DNA from: DP-20 sp964539925
Lineage (GTDB): Bacteria > Desulfobacterota > Binatia > UBA9968
DNA length: 11,093 nt
Reading direction: 5' to 3'
NCBI GenBank assembly: GCA_964539925.1
Contig: CAZILB010000128.1
Coordinates: 1 to 11,093 of the forward strand
How positions within the stretch are numbered: position 1 is the first letter of the stretch; the number at the start of each line of letters is the position of its first letter. Below the pieces are notes generated by a model. It saw only the letters and a list, made by a program, of their open reading frames with translations, did no database searches and was not told the origin of the DNA. This document shows, in pieces, positions 1 through 7,239 of this stretch. The position numbers and the translations under genes were made by a program.

Positions 1-21
1 CGAGCCGGCGCGTGAGATGTA

Positions 22-1104
22 TTACTGAACCGGAGCGGGGATGGGGATGTTGTAGAGCTTCGCGACGTTTTCGCGCACCAATTTGGCGCGCACGTCGGCG
101 GGGAGGCTGCCCAGGTCCCGGGCGACGACCTGGCGGGAGTTGGGCCAGGTCGAGTTGCCGTGCGGGAAATCGTTGGACCACATGCAGTTTTCCTGGCCCC
201 ACCACGACAGGATATGACCGCCGACGGCGTCGTTGAAGAACGTCGTGTAAATCTGACCGTGGAAGTATTCGCTCGGCGGTTTTCTTATGGCCAGCCCCTC
301 GCGCTTGGCGCCATGGCGCTTGAAGTAGTAATCCCACTGCTCCAGGACAAACGGAATCCAGCCCAGCTCGTTCTCGACGAGGACGACCTTGAGTTTGGGA
401 AAACGTTCGAGCACGCCGGAATAGATCAGGTCGTAGAGGCTATCGACCGACTGGAATAGTTTCATGTTGACGCTATTGTGCTCCGCGGTCATGCCGGTTG
501 GGGTATCTCCGAGGCCGAAGGAGCGGCTTCGGCTGTAGCCGTGGCCGCTCAAAATGTGCAGGTTGACCGGCATGTCGAGATCCTGGGACGCGGACCAGAA
601 CTTGTCGTAATGCGGGGAGGAAAACGGCAGCTCCGGCGGCGGCACCTGCCAGATCACCGAGCCGCGCATGCCGGCTTTGCGGCAGCGCTCCAGTTCCTTC
701 ACGGCGCCGTCGATGTCGTACATCGACAGCATGGCGATACCGATCATCCGTTCGGGCGCGGCGCTGCAGTAGTCGATTAGCCAATCGTTATAAACTCGGC
801 AGCAGGCCGCCTCCAACTCGTGATCGTCGAGGCTCAGGCACTTCAAGCCATGGGTCGGATAGAGCACTTCGGCGCTGACGCCGTCGGCGGCCATCTCGGC
901 GACGCGCTTGTTCTTCTCCTGGGCGCCGCCGGGCGTGTCGTTGGGTCTTTGCCCGCCATAGTCGGGGGCGCGATCCTGAAACGCTTTCGGCAGCTCTCTC
1001 TGCCACAACCCCGCAGGTTCGATGACGTGGGAGTCCGAAGAAATCAGGGTTTCGTTGACGACGGCGTTGGTCTCTTTGCCATAGGTCCGTTCGATTATGC
1101 CCAT
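22..1104 (-). CDS. Amidohydrolase-2 family (ACMSD-like) metal-dependent hydrolase/decarboxylase
   Basis: 360-residue TIM-barrel protein of the amidohydrolase-2 family, which includes ACMSD and gamma-resorcylate decarboxylase and acts on carboxylated or cyclic substrates using one divalent metal. Visible signatures are an N-terminal D24-S-H26 strand in place of the usual HxH, H183 in NLHILSGHG, the VLVENELGWIP segment (241-251) after a 'GVLERFPKLK' helix, and D312 followed by H315 in SNDFPHG, matching the late metal/catalytic Asp region. The start at 1104 is chosen because AAAGGAG lies 8 nt upstream and family similarity begins just after it; the frame stays open to 1233 but that extension is low-complexity and crosses a repeat array. 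It ends at the TAA at 22-24. It is divergent from the UbiD-family gene, so a joint role in aromatic-acid metabolism is plausible but inferred. Exact substrate is unknown; hydrolase and decarboxylase cannot be told apart here. Confidence 0.9.
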   Translation of the reverse strand: MGIIERTYGKETNAVVNETLISSDSHVIEPAGLWQRELPKAFQDRAPDYGGQRPNDTPGGAQEKNKRVAEMAADGVSAEVLYPTHGLKCLSLDDHELEAACCRVYNDWLIDYCSAAPERMIGIAMLSMYDIDGAVKELERCRKAGMRGSVIWQVPPPELPFSSPHYDKFWSASQDLDMPVNLHILSGHGYSRSRSFGLGDTPTGMTAEHNSVNMKLFQSVDSLYDLIYSGVLERFPKLKVVLVENELGWIPFVLEQWDYYFKRHGAKREGLAIRKPPSEYFHGQIYTTFFNDAVGGHILSWWGQENCMWSNDFPHGNSTWPNSRQVVARDLGSLPADVRAKLVRENVAKLYNIPIPAPVQ

Positions 1105-1171
1105 TGTTCTGGCTCCTTTGCTTGCCAATGTAATAGCGCAGAATCGGGGCGCGGGGCAAGAGGGGAAAAGA

Positions 1172-1199
1172 ATGGATAATGGATAATTGACAATAGAAA
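1172..1199. repeat. 7-bp-period array (ATGGATA-type), divergent intergenic region
   Basis: Two identical ATGGATA heptamers (1172-1185) are followed by two degenerate heptamers (ATTGACA, ATAGAAA) in the same 7-bp register. The array is AT-rich within a GC-rich background and lies in the spacer between the divergent amidohydrolase and UbiD genes. Its periodicity matches the arrays at 2761 and 8587 although the unit differs. The role is unknown; it resembles the short tandem heptanucleotide repeats known from cyanobacteria only in style. Confidence 0.6.
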
Positions 1200-1276
1200 A
1201 TCGGCCGGATCTCCGCGCGGCGGGATGGTGCACCTACAAGACCGTTTGTGGGGCGGATTGAGGGCGTGGTAGGTAG

Positions 1277-1376
1277 NNNNNNNNNNNNNNNNNNNNNNNN
1301 NNNNNNNNNNNNNNNNNNNNNNNNNNNNNNNNNNNNNNNNNNNNNNNNNNNNNNNNNNNNNNNNNNNNNNNNNNNN
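1277..1376. other. Assembly gap (100 N)
   Basis: Exactly 100 undetermined bases, the usual placeholder for a scaffold join of unknown true length. The reading frame cannot be carried across it. It removes the start and roughly the first 20-40 residues of the UbiD-family protein. Confidence 0.98.
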
Positions 1377-2753
1377 GCGAAGACTGTCAACCCGCTTGCG
1401 TATGATGTGACTGCCATCGTGAAGCAGCTTGGCGCGCTAAAGAAGTTTCCGGTTCTTATCTTCGAGCAGCCGCTCAACGCCCACGGCCGGACCACCGACA
1501 TGAAGCTTGTCATGAGCGCGGAAAATTCGCAGAAAAAAATTCAGGTGGCGCTCGATCTGCCGGCCGGCATGGACCGCGCCGAAATGGCGCGCGAATGTTT
1601 GCTGCGCGAGGCTGGAAAAATAGGACCGGTGATCGTGAGCAAAGAGTCGGCGCCGGTGAAAGAGATCATCCAGAGCGGCGCTGAGGTTGACCTTTACGAC
1701 CTGCCGCTCATGCGCCACCACGAAATGGACGGCGGGCCGTATATCGACATGTCGAGCGTCGCGCGCGATCGAAACAGCGGCGTGTATAATTGCTCCTATC
1801 ACCGCATGGAGGTGAAAGACCGCAACCGCACCGGTTTGCTGATGTCGTTGCAGCATATGTGGCGGATTTTTCGCGGCTACGAAGAAGCCGGTGAGGAGTG
1901 TCCGGTGGCTACGGTCATCGGCCATCACCCGGCTTACCAGATGGGCGCCTGCTACGGCGGGCCGTTCGAGATCAGCGAGTACGAGATCATCGGCGGCTAT
2001 CTTCAGGAACCTTTACGCCTCGTTCCATCCGAGACCTGGGGCGAGCGTTTGCTTGTGCCCGCAGACGCCGAGATCGTCATTGAGGGTGCGCTCTTGCCGG
2101 GACAAAGAGTGGTCGAGGGGCCGTTCGGCGAGGTCAATGGATATCTCGGCGTGCAGGGCTATCAGCAGTCGGCCCATTACGAAGTGCGCGCGATCACGCG
2201 GCGGCGCGGCGCCATGCATACGTCGATTCTTACTCCCGAAGGGGATAAGCCCTGGATGGATCTGGCGCGGGAGGGGGCATACCTGCGGCGCTGCCGCGAA
2301 GCGGTACCCGGGGTGCAGGCGGTCTGCACCAGCGGGCGGCATGCGCTGCTCAATGTATTTGTCTCGCTGAAAAAAATGTCGGAAGGCGATCCCGGGCGGG
2401 CGGCCGCCGCGGCGCTCACCTGGGATTGGGCGAAAAACGTCTTCGTCTTTGACGAAGACATCGACGTTTATAATCCGACAGAAATTCTCTGGGCCCTGGC
2501 TACCCGGGTGCAGCCGCACCGCCAGATTTCCATCATTCAAGACATCATGCGCGGCAGTCTGATCGATCCTTCGATGGATCACCCGCGCCGAACCTCCGTG
2601 ATGATCGTCGACGCCACCAAACCTCTCGACCGGCCGTTCTCGCCGGTGTCGAAGTGCCCCGATGAAGCGCTGGCTCGGATCAAGCTCGAAGACTACGTGC
2701 CCGGCGAAATTTTGCAGCATATTCCGATGGACCGGACGACCTATTGGGCGTAA
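1377..2753 (+). CDS. UbiD-family prenyl-FMN-dependent decarboxylase (5' end in assembly gap)
   Basis: 458 residues after the gap form most of a UbiD-family (de)carboxylase, a cytoplasmic enzyme that uses prenylated FMN and a divalent metal on unsaturated or aromatic acids. The family usually has about 450-500 residues. Catalytic features are intact: the Asn (1788), five residues before the Arg of YHRM (1803), fits the metal-ligand Asn and the Arg of the Glu-Arg-Glu triad; the His of LQHMW (1854) fits the metal His; the SEYEIIGG segment (from about 1974) supplies the metal Glu; and in EGPFGE the Glu at 2115 and the Glu at 2130 are five apart, as in fungal Fdc1. DAEIVIEG just before is also typical. 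The sequence ahead of the gap (1248-1276) does not resemble UbiD, so the true start is most likely inside the gap. No UbiX-type flavin prenyltransferase is in the window. The substrate is unknown; a role in ubiquinone synthesis proper is not implied. Confidence 0.93.
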   Translation, partial: AKTVNPLAYDVTAIVKQLGALKKFPVLIFEQPLNAHGRTTDMKLVMSAENSQKKIQVALDLPAGMDRAEMARECLLREAGKIGPVIVSKESAPVKEIIQSGAEVDLYDLPLMRHHEMDGGPYIDMSSVARDRNSGVYNCSYHRMEVKDRNRTGLLMSLQHMWRIFRGYEEAGEECPVATVIGHHPAYQMGACYGGPFEISEYEIIGGYLQEPLRLVPSETWGERLLVPADAEIVIEGALLPGQRVVEGPFGEVNGYLGVQGYQQSAHYEVRAITRRRGAMHTSILTPEGDKPWMDLAREGAYLRRCREAVPGVQAVCTSGRHALLNVFVSLKKMSEGDPGRAAAAALTWDWAKNVFVFDEDIDVYNPTEILWALATRVQPHRQISIIQDIMRGSLIDPSMDHPRRTSVMIVDATKPLDRPFSPVSKCPDEALARIKLEDYVPGEILQHIPMDRTTYWA

Positions 2754-2760
2754 CGGAAGC

Positions 2761-2795
2761 GTTCAACGTTCCAGGTTCAAAGTTCAAGGTTGGAA
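2761..2795. repeat. 7-bp-period array, consensus GTTCAAN
   Basis: Five consecutive heptamers in strict 7-bp register start 8 nt after the UbiD stop codon; three fit GTTCAAN exactly and the others differ by one or two bases. The unit closely resembles the GTTCGAN array that follows the enolase-superfamily gene at 8587. Both lie directly 3' of a gene. Function is unknown. Confidence 0.65.
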
Positions 2796-2878
2796 TCGAG
2801 GGCGAATTTCAGTCAAGGAGCGGTAATTGTTCTGATTGAAGGGAATCGCTGGGAAAAAGGTGACCGAAGACGGCTGCG

Positions 2879-2910
2879 GCCGGGGATGCGCTGGTTCACG
2901 CATCCCCGGC
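2879..2910. terminator. Candidate terminator hairpin between convergent genes
   Basis: A perfect 12-bp inverted repeat (2879-2890 with 2899-2910, stem GCCGGGGATGCG, 8-nt loop) lies 10 nt beyond the stop codon of the minus-strand exported protein and about 125 nt beyond the UbiD stop. Neither side has an immediate U-tract; on the minus strand a T5 run appears about 20 nt later. Position and stability favour a terminator for the minus-strand gene, but it could equally be a REP-type hairpin. Confidence 0.5.
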
Positions 2911-2920
2911 ATGCCCAACT

Positions 2921-3542
2921 CTACCATTTACCCACCACGGGCAGGTCGCCCTGCTGACCGAAAGGTCCGAGACAGGCGTCGATCGTGCAGTTATCCAAAT
3001 TTCCATTGCCGTTCAAATCCAGGANNNNNNNNNNNNNNNNNNNNNNNNNNNNNNNNNNNNNNNNNNNNNNNNNNNNNNNNNNNNNNNNNNNNNNNNNNNN
3101 NNNNNNNNNNNNNNNNNNNNNNNNTGCTGTAGGTCTCCGAACAGTCGCTGCCGCAGTTGATGCCCAAGGCGGTCACGGTTCCGGTGCCGGTCCCGGCTTT
3201 GAGGATGTTAAGAGTATAAAACTGAACCTCGACCGGCACGGTGGCGCAGGCCTCAAGGGTAAAATCGGACACGCCGGCGGCATTAAAAGCATTGACCCGG
3301 TAACAGTACGTGCCACCGGCAATCAAGTTGGAATCCGTGTAGGTTATAACGTTGGCTCCTACGGATGCAATTTGAGAAAACGTCCCTGTGGTTCCGCTCT
3401 TGCGCTCGATGTTGAAGCCGTCTTCGTCGGTTGAATTATCCGTCCAGGTTAATTGTAGTTGGCCGGCGAAGGATTCGCCGTGCCAACCCAATATTCCAAT
3501 AACCGCAAGCAGTGATAAAACTCTGATCAACTTCACCGTCAT
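2921..3542 (-). CDS. Exported fibronectin type III / glycine-rich repeat protein (interrupted by assembly gap)
   Basis: Predicted secreted or surface protein. The start at 3542 has GGGAG about 7 nt upstream. Residues 1-26 are a signal peptide (basic MTVK, hydrophobic LLAVIGILG, cleavage near SFA/G). Residues 28-102 form one fibronectin type III domain (LTWTDNSTDEDGFNIER, then YCYRVNAFNAAG). Residues 108-139 match the start of a bacterial extracellular repeat (AGTGTGTVT, INCGSDC). The 100-N gap follows. Beyond it, reading in a different frame from the N-terminal part, 3024-2921 encodes DLNGNGNLDNC and ends in GDLPVVGKW plus TAG, a C-terminal style common in such exported proteins. I infer both pieces belong to one gene, with an unknown number of repeats lost in the gap; the frame change is not evidence of mutation because the gap size is arbitrary. 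The FN3 domain and repeat suggest a surface or extracellular role; no catalytic domain is visible. Confidence 0.75.
3025..3124. other. Assembly gap (100 N)
   Basis: Exactly 100 N, again a placeholder of unknown real length. It falls at the beginning of the glycine-rich repeat part of the exported protein, so an unresolved tandem repeat may have caused the break. Confidence 0.98.
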
Positions 3543-4408
3543 TGCTTTCTCCCTAGTTAGTGCCACTTGCAGGGTCCGGGATGACGCAGTTCTCCCTTGA
3601 AGACCCAGGGCATGGCAGTCCAATCCATCAGGACGCTGTCCGCTGGCTCCACGTCTCAAACATTTAGCTATAAGTTGCCGTGCGAGCTCGACGAGAACGT
3701 GTTTGCACTGGGGATATCAGCAAGCGCGATGCCAACAACCTTGTTTGCAGATTTTCAATTGATAACGGGGCGTTACTGCTTGGCGGTTAAAACTCTCAAG
3801 GGAAACGTACATTTTTGGGGATATCGAATTTGCGCGTGAAGATGCTATCCGTACCCGATTGGATCAGCACCGCGAAGCGGTCGGCGGCGGCAAGTTTGCG
3901 ACCATCCAATGAGTCCGAAAATCTGTGAAAGAAAAAATCCAGGCGATTGTGAGTCATGCGTTTAGCCCGAAATGTGCCTCGTAAACGAAATTGGCGGGGC
4001 AAATCCTCCGGAGCGAAGGCGATGCATCGGTGCCGCGGTGTTGCTCGGATATCTGATTTTCGAACGCCCGGCGGTGTAAAGGTCGCCCCGCGCGGGAATA
4101 ACGAACAAGACGATGCCACGATGGGCCTTAACGTCTTCGTTCCTCCGGACTTTTCCCACCAGCGACACTGTGTTGCCGTTTTTCCTCGTAGCGTCATGAT
4201 CCGGGTTAAGACTTCCAGGATGGGTCAATGGGAATGTTTGTCGCGGGCATGCGGTGAGTTTATGAAGAAAGCGCCGGCGGAGCGCCGGCAATCCATAGAA
4301 ACGCAGTTTGGTTGACTGACGCTTGGCCGCGTGTTACGCGATTTTTGTCGACATAAGTTGTTTCGGGATGAGAAGGAACATAAGGGTATTCTGAGGAGGT
4401 TTATTGGC
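3543..4408. other. 866-bp divergent intergenic region without a recognisable gene
   Basis: This stretch lies between the divergent starts of the exported FN3 protein and the substrate-binding protein. It looks less GC-rich than the flanking genes. The short open frames in it (for example 3796-4197 and 3962-4291 on the minus strand, 3956-4315 on the plus strand) overlap one another, lack convincing ribosome sites and resemble no family I know. It probably carries promoters and leaders for both flanking genes and perhaps a decayed gene. A TTGACT at 4312-4317 could be a -35 element but no good -10 follows at the right distance. Confidence 0.5.
4273..4289. repeat. Small GC hairpin (7-bp stem, 3-nt loop)
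   Basis: GCCGGCG (4273-4279) and CGCCGGC (4283-4289) form a perfect stem around a GAG loop, about 120 nt upstream of the substrate-binding protein start. No U-tract follows on the plus strand; on the minus strand only a weak T-rich stretch follows. Its role is unclear. Confidence 0.4.
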
Positions 4409-5386
4409 ATGCAATCCCTGTTCTACCGGCTTGTGATTATTTGTCTTGCCGTCGCCGCACTAAATGGTTTCAAGCCTGCGCATGGGGCGCAGAGCGGCGA
4501 CATGATTAAATTCGCGTTGCCTGGAAACTCGATGGGTTATCTGCCGCTATTTGTGGCGGTCCACAAAGGTTTCTTCAAAGACGAAGGACTCGATATCGAA
4601 TTGCCGCGGCTGGCGCCTTCGCTGGCGCACAATGCGCTGATGGCGGGCGAGGTCCACTACCACGGCCTGGCCGATTCGGGTCTTCGGCTGGCGGCGCGCG
4701 GTTTGCCGCTGAAAGCGATTTTCTACGGCGCCGACCGGCCCATGTACTATCTGGTCGCGCAGAAAGACATTCGTTCGGTTGCGGAGTTAAGAGGCAAGAG
4801 AATCGGCGTCAGCCAATTCGGCGGGACTTCCGATCTGTCGGCGCGGCTGGCGCTTCGACACTACGGCGTGGAGCCGGAAAAGGACGCCATATTGATTCAA
4901 ATCGGCGCTGAGGGCATCCGCATGGCGGCGCTCAGGGCCGGGTCGGTGAGCGCAATCATTGTGCCCGTTCCCGCCGTTGCGGTGCTCAGACGGGAAGGCT
5001 TCAACGAGGTCTCCTTTGTCGGTGACGTGGTGGAATTCGCGAGCAATGGATACACCACAACGGAGCAGCGTATCAGGGAGAATCCGCAGGAGGTCAAAAG
5101 GGTCGTCCGAGCGATATACCGTGGCTTGCGCTACGCCAAGGAGAATCCTGAAGGGACGATCGACGTCATTCAAAGGGAGTGGAAAGTCGACCGCGAGATT
5201 GCCAAAGGCTCCTATCAAGCGATCGTCAAAGCGCTCAATGAGGACGGTATCATCGGCGAAAAGCAGCTCAAGATTCACTTCGATCTGATTCGCAAATCGG
5301 ACAAGAATATCGGCGAAATCCCAGTGGAGAAAGTGGTGGATTTTCGTCTGCTGCGCGAGGTTCGCCGCGAACTGAGCGGCAAGTAA
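4409..5386 (+). CDS. ABC-type substrate-binding protein, NMT1/SsuA/ThiY-like
   Basis: 325-residue periplasmic binding protein of the NMT1/SsuA class, which delivers small organic ligands (sulfonates, pyrimidine precursors, aromatic acids and others) to an ABC permease. The start at 4409 is set by a strong GAGGAGGT 8 nt upstream; the frame is open further upstream but that part is not signal-like. Residues 1-27 are a signal peptide (hydrophobic LVIICLAVAAL, cleavage near AHGA). The mature protein opens with the family pattern GYLPLFVAVHKGFFKDEGLDIE (42-63, read as two adjacent motifs: a 'P-x-F-V-A-x-x-K-G-F-F' helix and 'E-G-L-D-I-E'), then 'ELRGKRIGVSQFGGTSD' (126-142) and 'ALRAGSVSAIIVPVP' (174-188). 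No permease or ATPase gene is in the window, so it is an orphan here. The next gene starts immediately after its stop codon, suggesting co-transcription. Ligand unknown. Confidence 0.9.
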   Translation: MQSLFYRLVIICLAVAALNGFKPAHGAQSGDMIKFALPGNSMGYLPLFVAVHKGFFKDEGLDIELPRLAPSLAHNALMAGEVHYHGLADSGLRLAARGLPLKAIFYGADRPMYYLVAQKDIRSVAELRGKRIGVSQFGGTSDLSARLALRHYGVEPEKDAILIQIGAEGIRMAALRAGSVSAIIVPVPAVAVLRREGFNEVSFVGDVVEFASNGYTTTEQRIRENPQEVKRVVRAIYRGLRYAKENPEGTIDVIQREWKVDREIAKGSYQAIVKALNEDGIIGEKQLKIHFDLIRKSDKNIGEIPVEKVVDFRLLREVRRELSGK

Positions 5387-5866
5387 GTGGCGGAGGGCGA
5401 CCCGCGGGCGGAAATTCGCCGTCGGCTTTGGCGCCGCCTCTGGTGGAAGCTGCCGGTTATTTTTTTCCTGGTTTCGTTCGCCGTGTGGTGGCAGTGGCGC
5501 CAGGAGCGCCGGGAGCGGCAAAGCACCGAGGTTCTGACAAAAGCGGCCGGTGCCTGGACGGGCGCTTGGGCCGGGGAGGTCGCCTATAGCTGGGGCGACC
5601 GTTACAGGGAAGAATTCTTTTTCCAACCGGAAGGCGACAGGCTCTTCGGCACGGCAAGTTTTTTGGCTCGTAAATATGGCATCGAAGACGGCAAAATCGA
5701 AGGTCATCACATATCTTTTGTAGTTCGTTATCAGGATATCTCCGGCGATGTCGTGCGGGAGCGCAAGAATTACTATTGGGGCAGGCTCGACGGCGGCGCA
5801 ATAGTTTTGCGTTTGCAGGACGACCGCGGCAATCCGCCGCTGGAATGGATTGTGACGAAAAAATAG
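5387..5866 (+). CDS. Small membrane-anchored protein of unknown function
   Basis: 159 residues, starting with GTG directly after the TAA of the binding-protein gene with no spacer. There is no in-frame ATG anywhere in the frame, and the single hydrophobic segment at about residues 22-36 (LPVIFFLVSFAVWWQ) follows a very basic N-terminus, so a start at or near this GTG is needed to keep the anchor. The topology is probably N-in with a periplasmic C-terminal domain. That domain (about 55-159) has many alternating aromatic and charged strands (AWTGAWAGEVAYSWG, EEFFFQPEGDRLFG, GKIEGHHISFVV), suggesting a small beta-barrel of lipocalin/avidin style. I do not recognise the family. Immediate abutment to the gene before suggests translational coupling, but a link to ligand uptake is only inferred. 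A hairpin repeat follows the stop. Confidence 0.75.
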   Translation: MAEGDPRAEIRRRLWRRLWWKLPVIFFLVSFAVWWQWRQERRERQSTEVLTKAAGAWTGAWAGEVAYSWGDRYREEFFFQPEGDRLFGTASFLARKYGIEDGKIEGHHISFVVRYQDISGDVVRERKNYYWGRLDGGAIVLRLQDDRGNPPLEWIVTKK

Positions 5867-5884
5867 CCCTCCAGGCTAGACAGA

Positions 5885-5940
5885 AGCGGATCCTTCGCGA
5901 AGTTTATCCTGAGTCCTACCGAAGGACTCGGGATGACATC
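5885..5940. repeat. Intergenic hairpin repeat sharing a core with the element at 7240-7340
   Basis: Contains GATCCTTCGCGAA (5889-5901), identical to 7315-7327, followed by a hairpin of about 14 bp with two G-U wobbles (5904-5917 with 5923-5936, loop ACCGA). It sits 18 nt after the stop of the membrane protein gene. No U-tract follows, so a dispersed intergenic repeat is more likely than a simple terminator, though both are possible. Confidence 0.6.
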
Positions 5941-6083
5941 CATATGACTTTAGCTATGGCGACACAGCTTCAAGGCGAAAGAGGGCATCAACCGGATGGC
6001 GTCTTTGCTTGTCTTGGTGCTTGCGCTTGACCCCCTCGGGGCCGGCCGATATTCTCGCCGGACGGCATCTCAAGGTAATTCCT

Positions 6084-7196
6084 ATGGACCATGAAATCAT
6101 CTCCCGACTTAAAGCCCGCATCGCCCGCGAAGAGCTCGATGCGATCATCGCCAGCTCGCCGGAAAACGTCGCTTACGTCTCCGGCTTTGTCATCCCGTCG
6201 CAGTCGCTCATGCGGTGGCGGCACGCCGCCGTCATTCTCACGGCCGATGGAAAGATCTCCATGGTGGCCATCGATATGGAAGCGACTACGGTCAAAGCCC
6301 ACGCCGGCATCGACGATCTTAGAGTCTATCGCGAATTTAGCGACGATCCGATGGACACGCTTGCCGAAGCGATTCGCGATCTGAAGCTCGATCGCGGCAA
6401 GCTCGCCGTCGAAATGGAGTTTTTGCCGGCGAGGGATTTCGCCGCGCTGCAAAAAAGTTTGCCGGCAGTTCGATGGGTTGCGGCGGACGGGATCTTTAAC
6501 AAGGCGCGGCAGATCAAGACGCCCGATGAACTGGCGCTGCTTCGGTGGCTCAGTAAAGTGACCGATCGGGCGCTCGGCGATGCGCTGCTTTCGGCCAAGG
6601 TCGGCATGAGCGAGATGGAGCTGGCCGGGGCCTTGCTCACGTCGCTATTTGGCGGCGGCGCCGAAAGTTATAAACTCATGATCATCGCGACGGGGGAGCG
6701 GAGCCAGTTTCCCAATGTGGGGCCGACCGACCGCCGGCTGCAACAGGGCGATATCATTCGCATGGAAATTTTCGGCCAGAAAAACGGCTATCTCACCGGC
6801 GTCTGCCGCACGGCGGTGGTCGGCGATGCGACGCCGGAGCAATACGAGATCTGGTCGAACCTGATCGAGTGCAAGTACCTGGTCATGGATTTGATCAAGC
6901 CGGGCGCCAGCTGCCCGGATATCTATCGCAAGTTTCTTCAAAAATTCGGCGAGCTCGGCTTTGAGCCGATAAGTTTTGTCGCCCACGGCATCGGCCTTCA
7001 CCTGCACGAGGAACCCTACATGGGGCGTTACGGCAACGAAACCGTCGTAGCCGGCATGGTCGGCGCGTTCGAGCCGCTGGTTTACATACCTGGGCGCTTC
7101 GGCATGCAGAATAAAGATATGTTTTGCGTGAGCGATGCCGGTTGCGAACTTCTTTCCGATGTAACGCCGACGGATACATTACTCAGAGTAGGTTAA
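6084..7196 (+). CDS. M24 (pita-bread fold) aminopeptidase P/creatinase-family protein with altered metal site
   Basis: 370 residues: a creatinase-type N-terminal domain (about 1-135, with IIASSPENVAYVSGF near the start) and an M24 domain (about 150-370) in the usual order and length for Xaa-Pro peptidases and creatinases. The start at 6084 follows AAGG by 7-8 nt. The metal site is largely lost by alignment to family motifs: the first Asp of 'GDLVxxDxG' is E228, the Asp of 'SDxTRT' is G239, and the Glu of 'RIED' is K344. H301 of HGIG and E330 of FEP remain, as does H308. The conserved His of the 'PHxxPSD' motif is N211 (PNVGPTD). So it is probably not an ordinary two-metal aminopeptidase; a metal-free amidinohydrolase-like enzyme, another lyase or hydrolase, or a non-enzymatic protein are alternatives. 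It stands between two repeat-bearing spacers, likely as its own transcription unit. Confidence 0.88.
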   Translation: MDHEIISRLKARIAREELDAIIASSPENVAYVSGFVIPSQSLMRWRHAAVILTADGKISMVAIDMEATTVKAHAGIDDLRVYREFSDDPMDTLAEAIRDLKLDRGKLAVEMEFLPARDFAALQKSLPAVRWVAADGIFNKARQIKTPDELALLRWLSKVTDRALGDALLSAKVGMSEMELAGALLTSLFGGGAESYKLMIIATGERSQFPNVGPTDRRLQQGDIIRMEIFGQKNGYLTGVCRTAVVGDATPEQYEIWSNLIECKYLVMDLIKPGASCPDIYRKFLQKFGELGFEPISFVAHGIGLHLHEEPYMGRYGNETVVAGMVGAFEPLVYIPGRFGMQNKDMFCVSDAGCELLSDVTPTDTLLRVG

Positions 7197-7239
7197 TGCC
7201 TTTACTTTTGCATCTTCCCATGGAGGTTGCGCCCATATG

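Noticed and set aside
1105..1233. N-terminal extension of the amidohydrolase to an upstream ATG
   Set aside because: The extension crosses the heptamer array and has no ribosome site, while the internal ATG at 1104 has a clear one.
2013..2720. 235-codon minus-strand open frame
   Set aside because: It is antisense to the UbiD coding region, whose catalytic motifs are intact.
3796..4291. Overlapping minus-strand frames (133 and 109 codons) that might be a broken gene
   Set aside because: I recognise no domain, there is no convincing ribosome site, and the frames compete with each other. They are kept only as unassigned DNA.
4787..5710. 307-codon minus-strand open frame
   Set aside because: It lies antisense across two plus-strand genes with better starts and recognisable features. 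No motif is seen in its translation.
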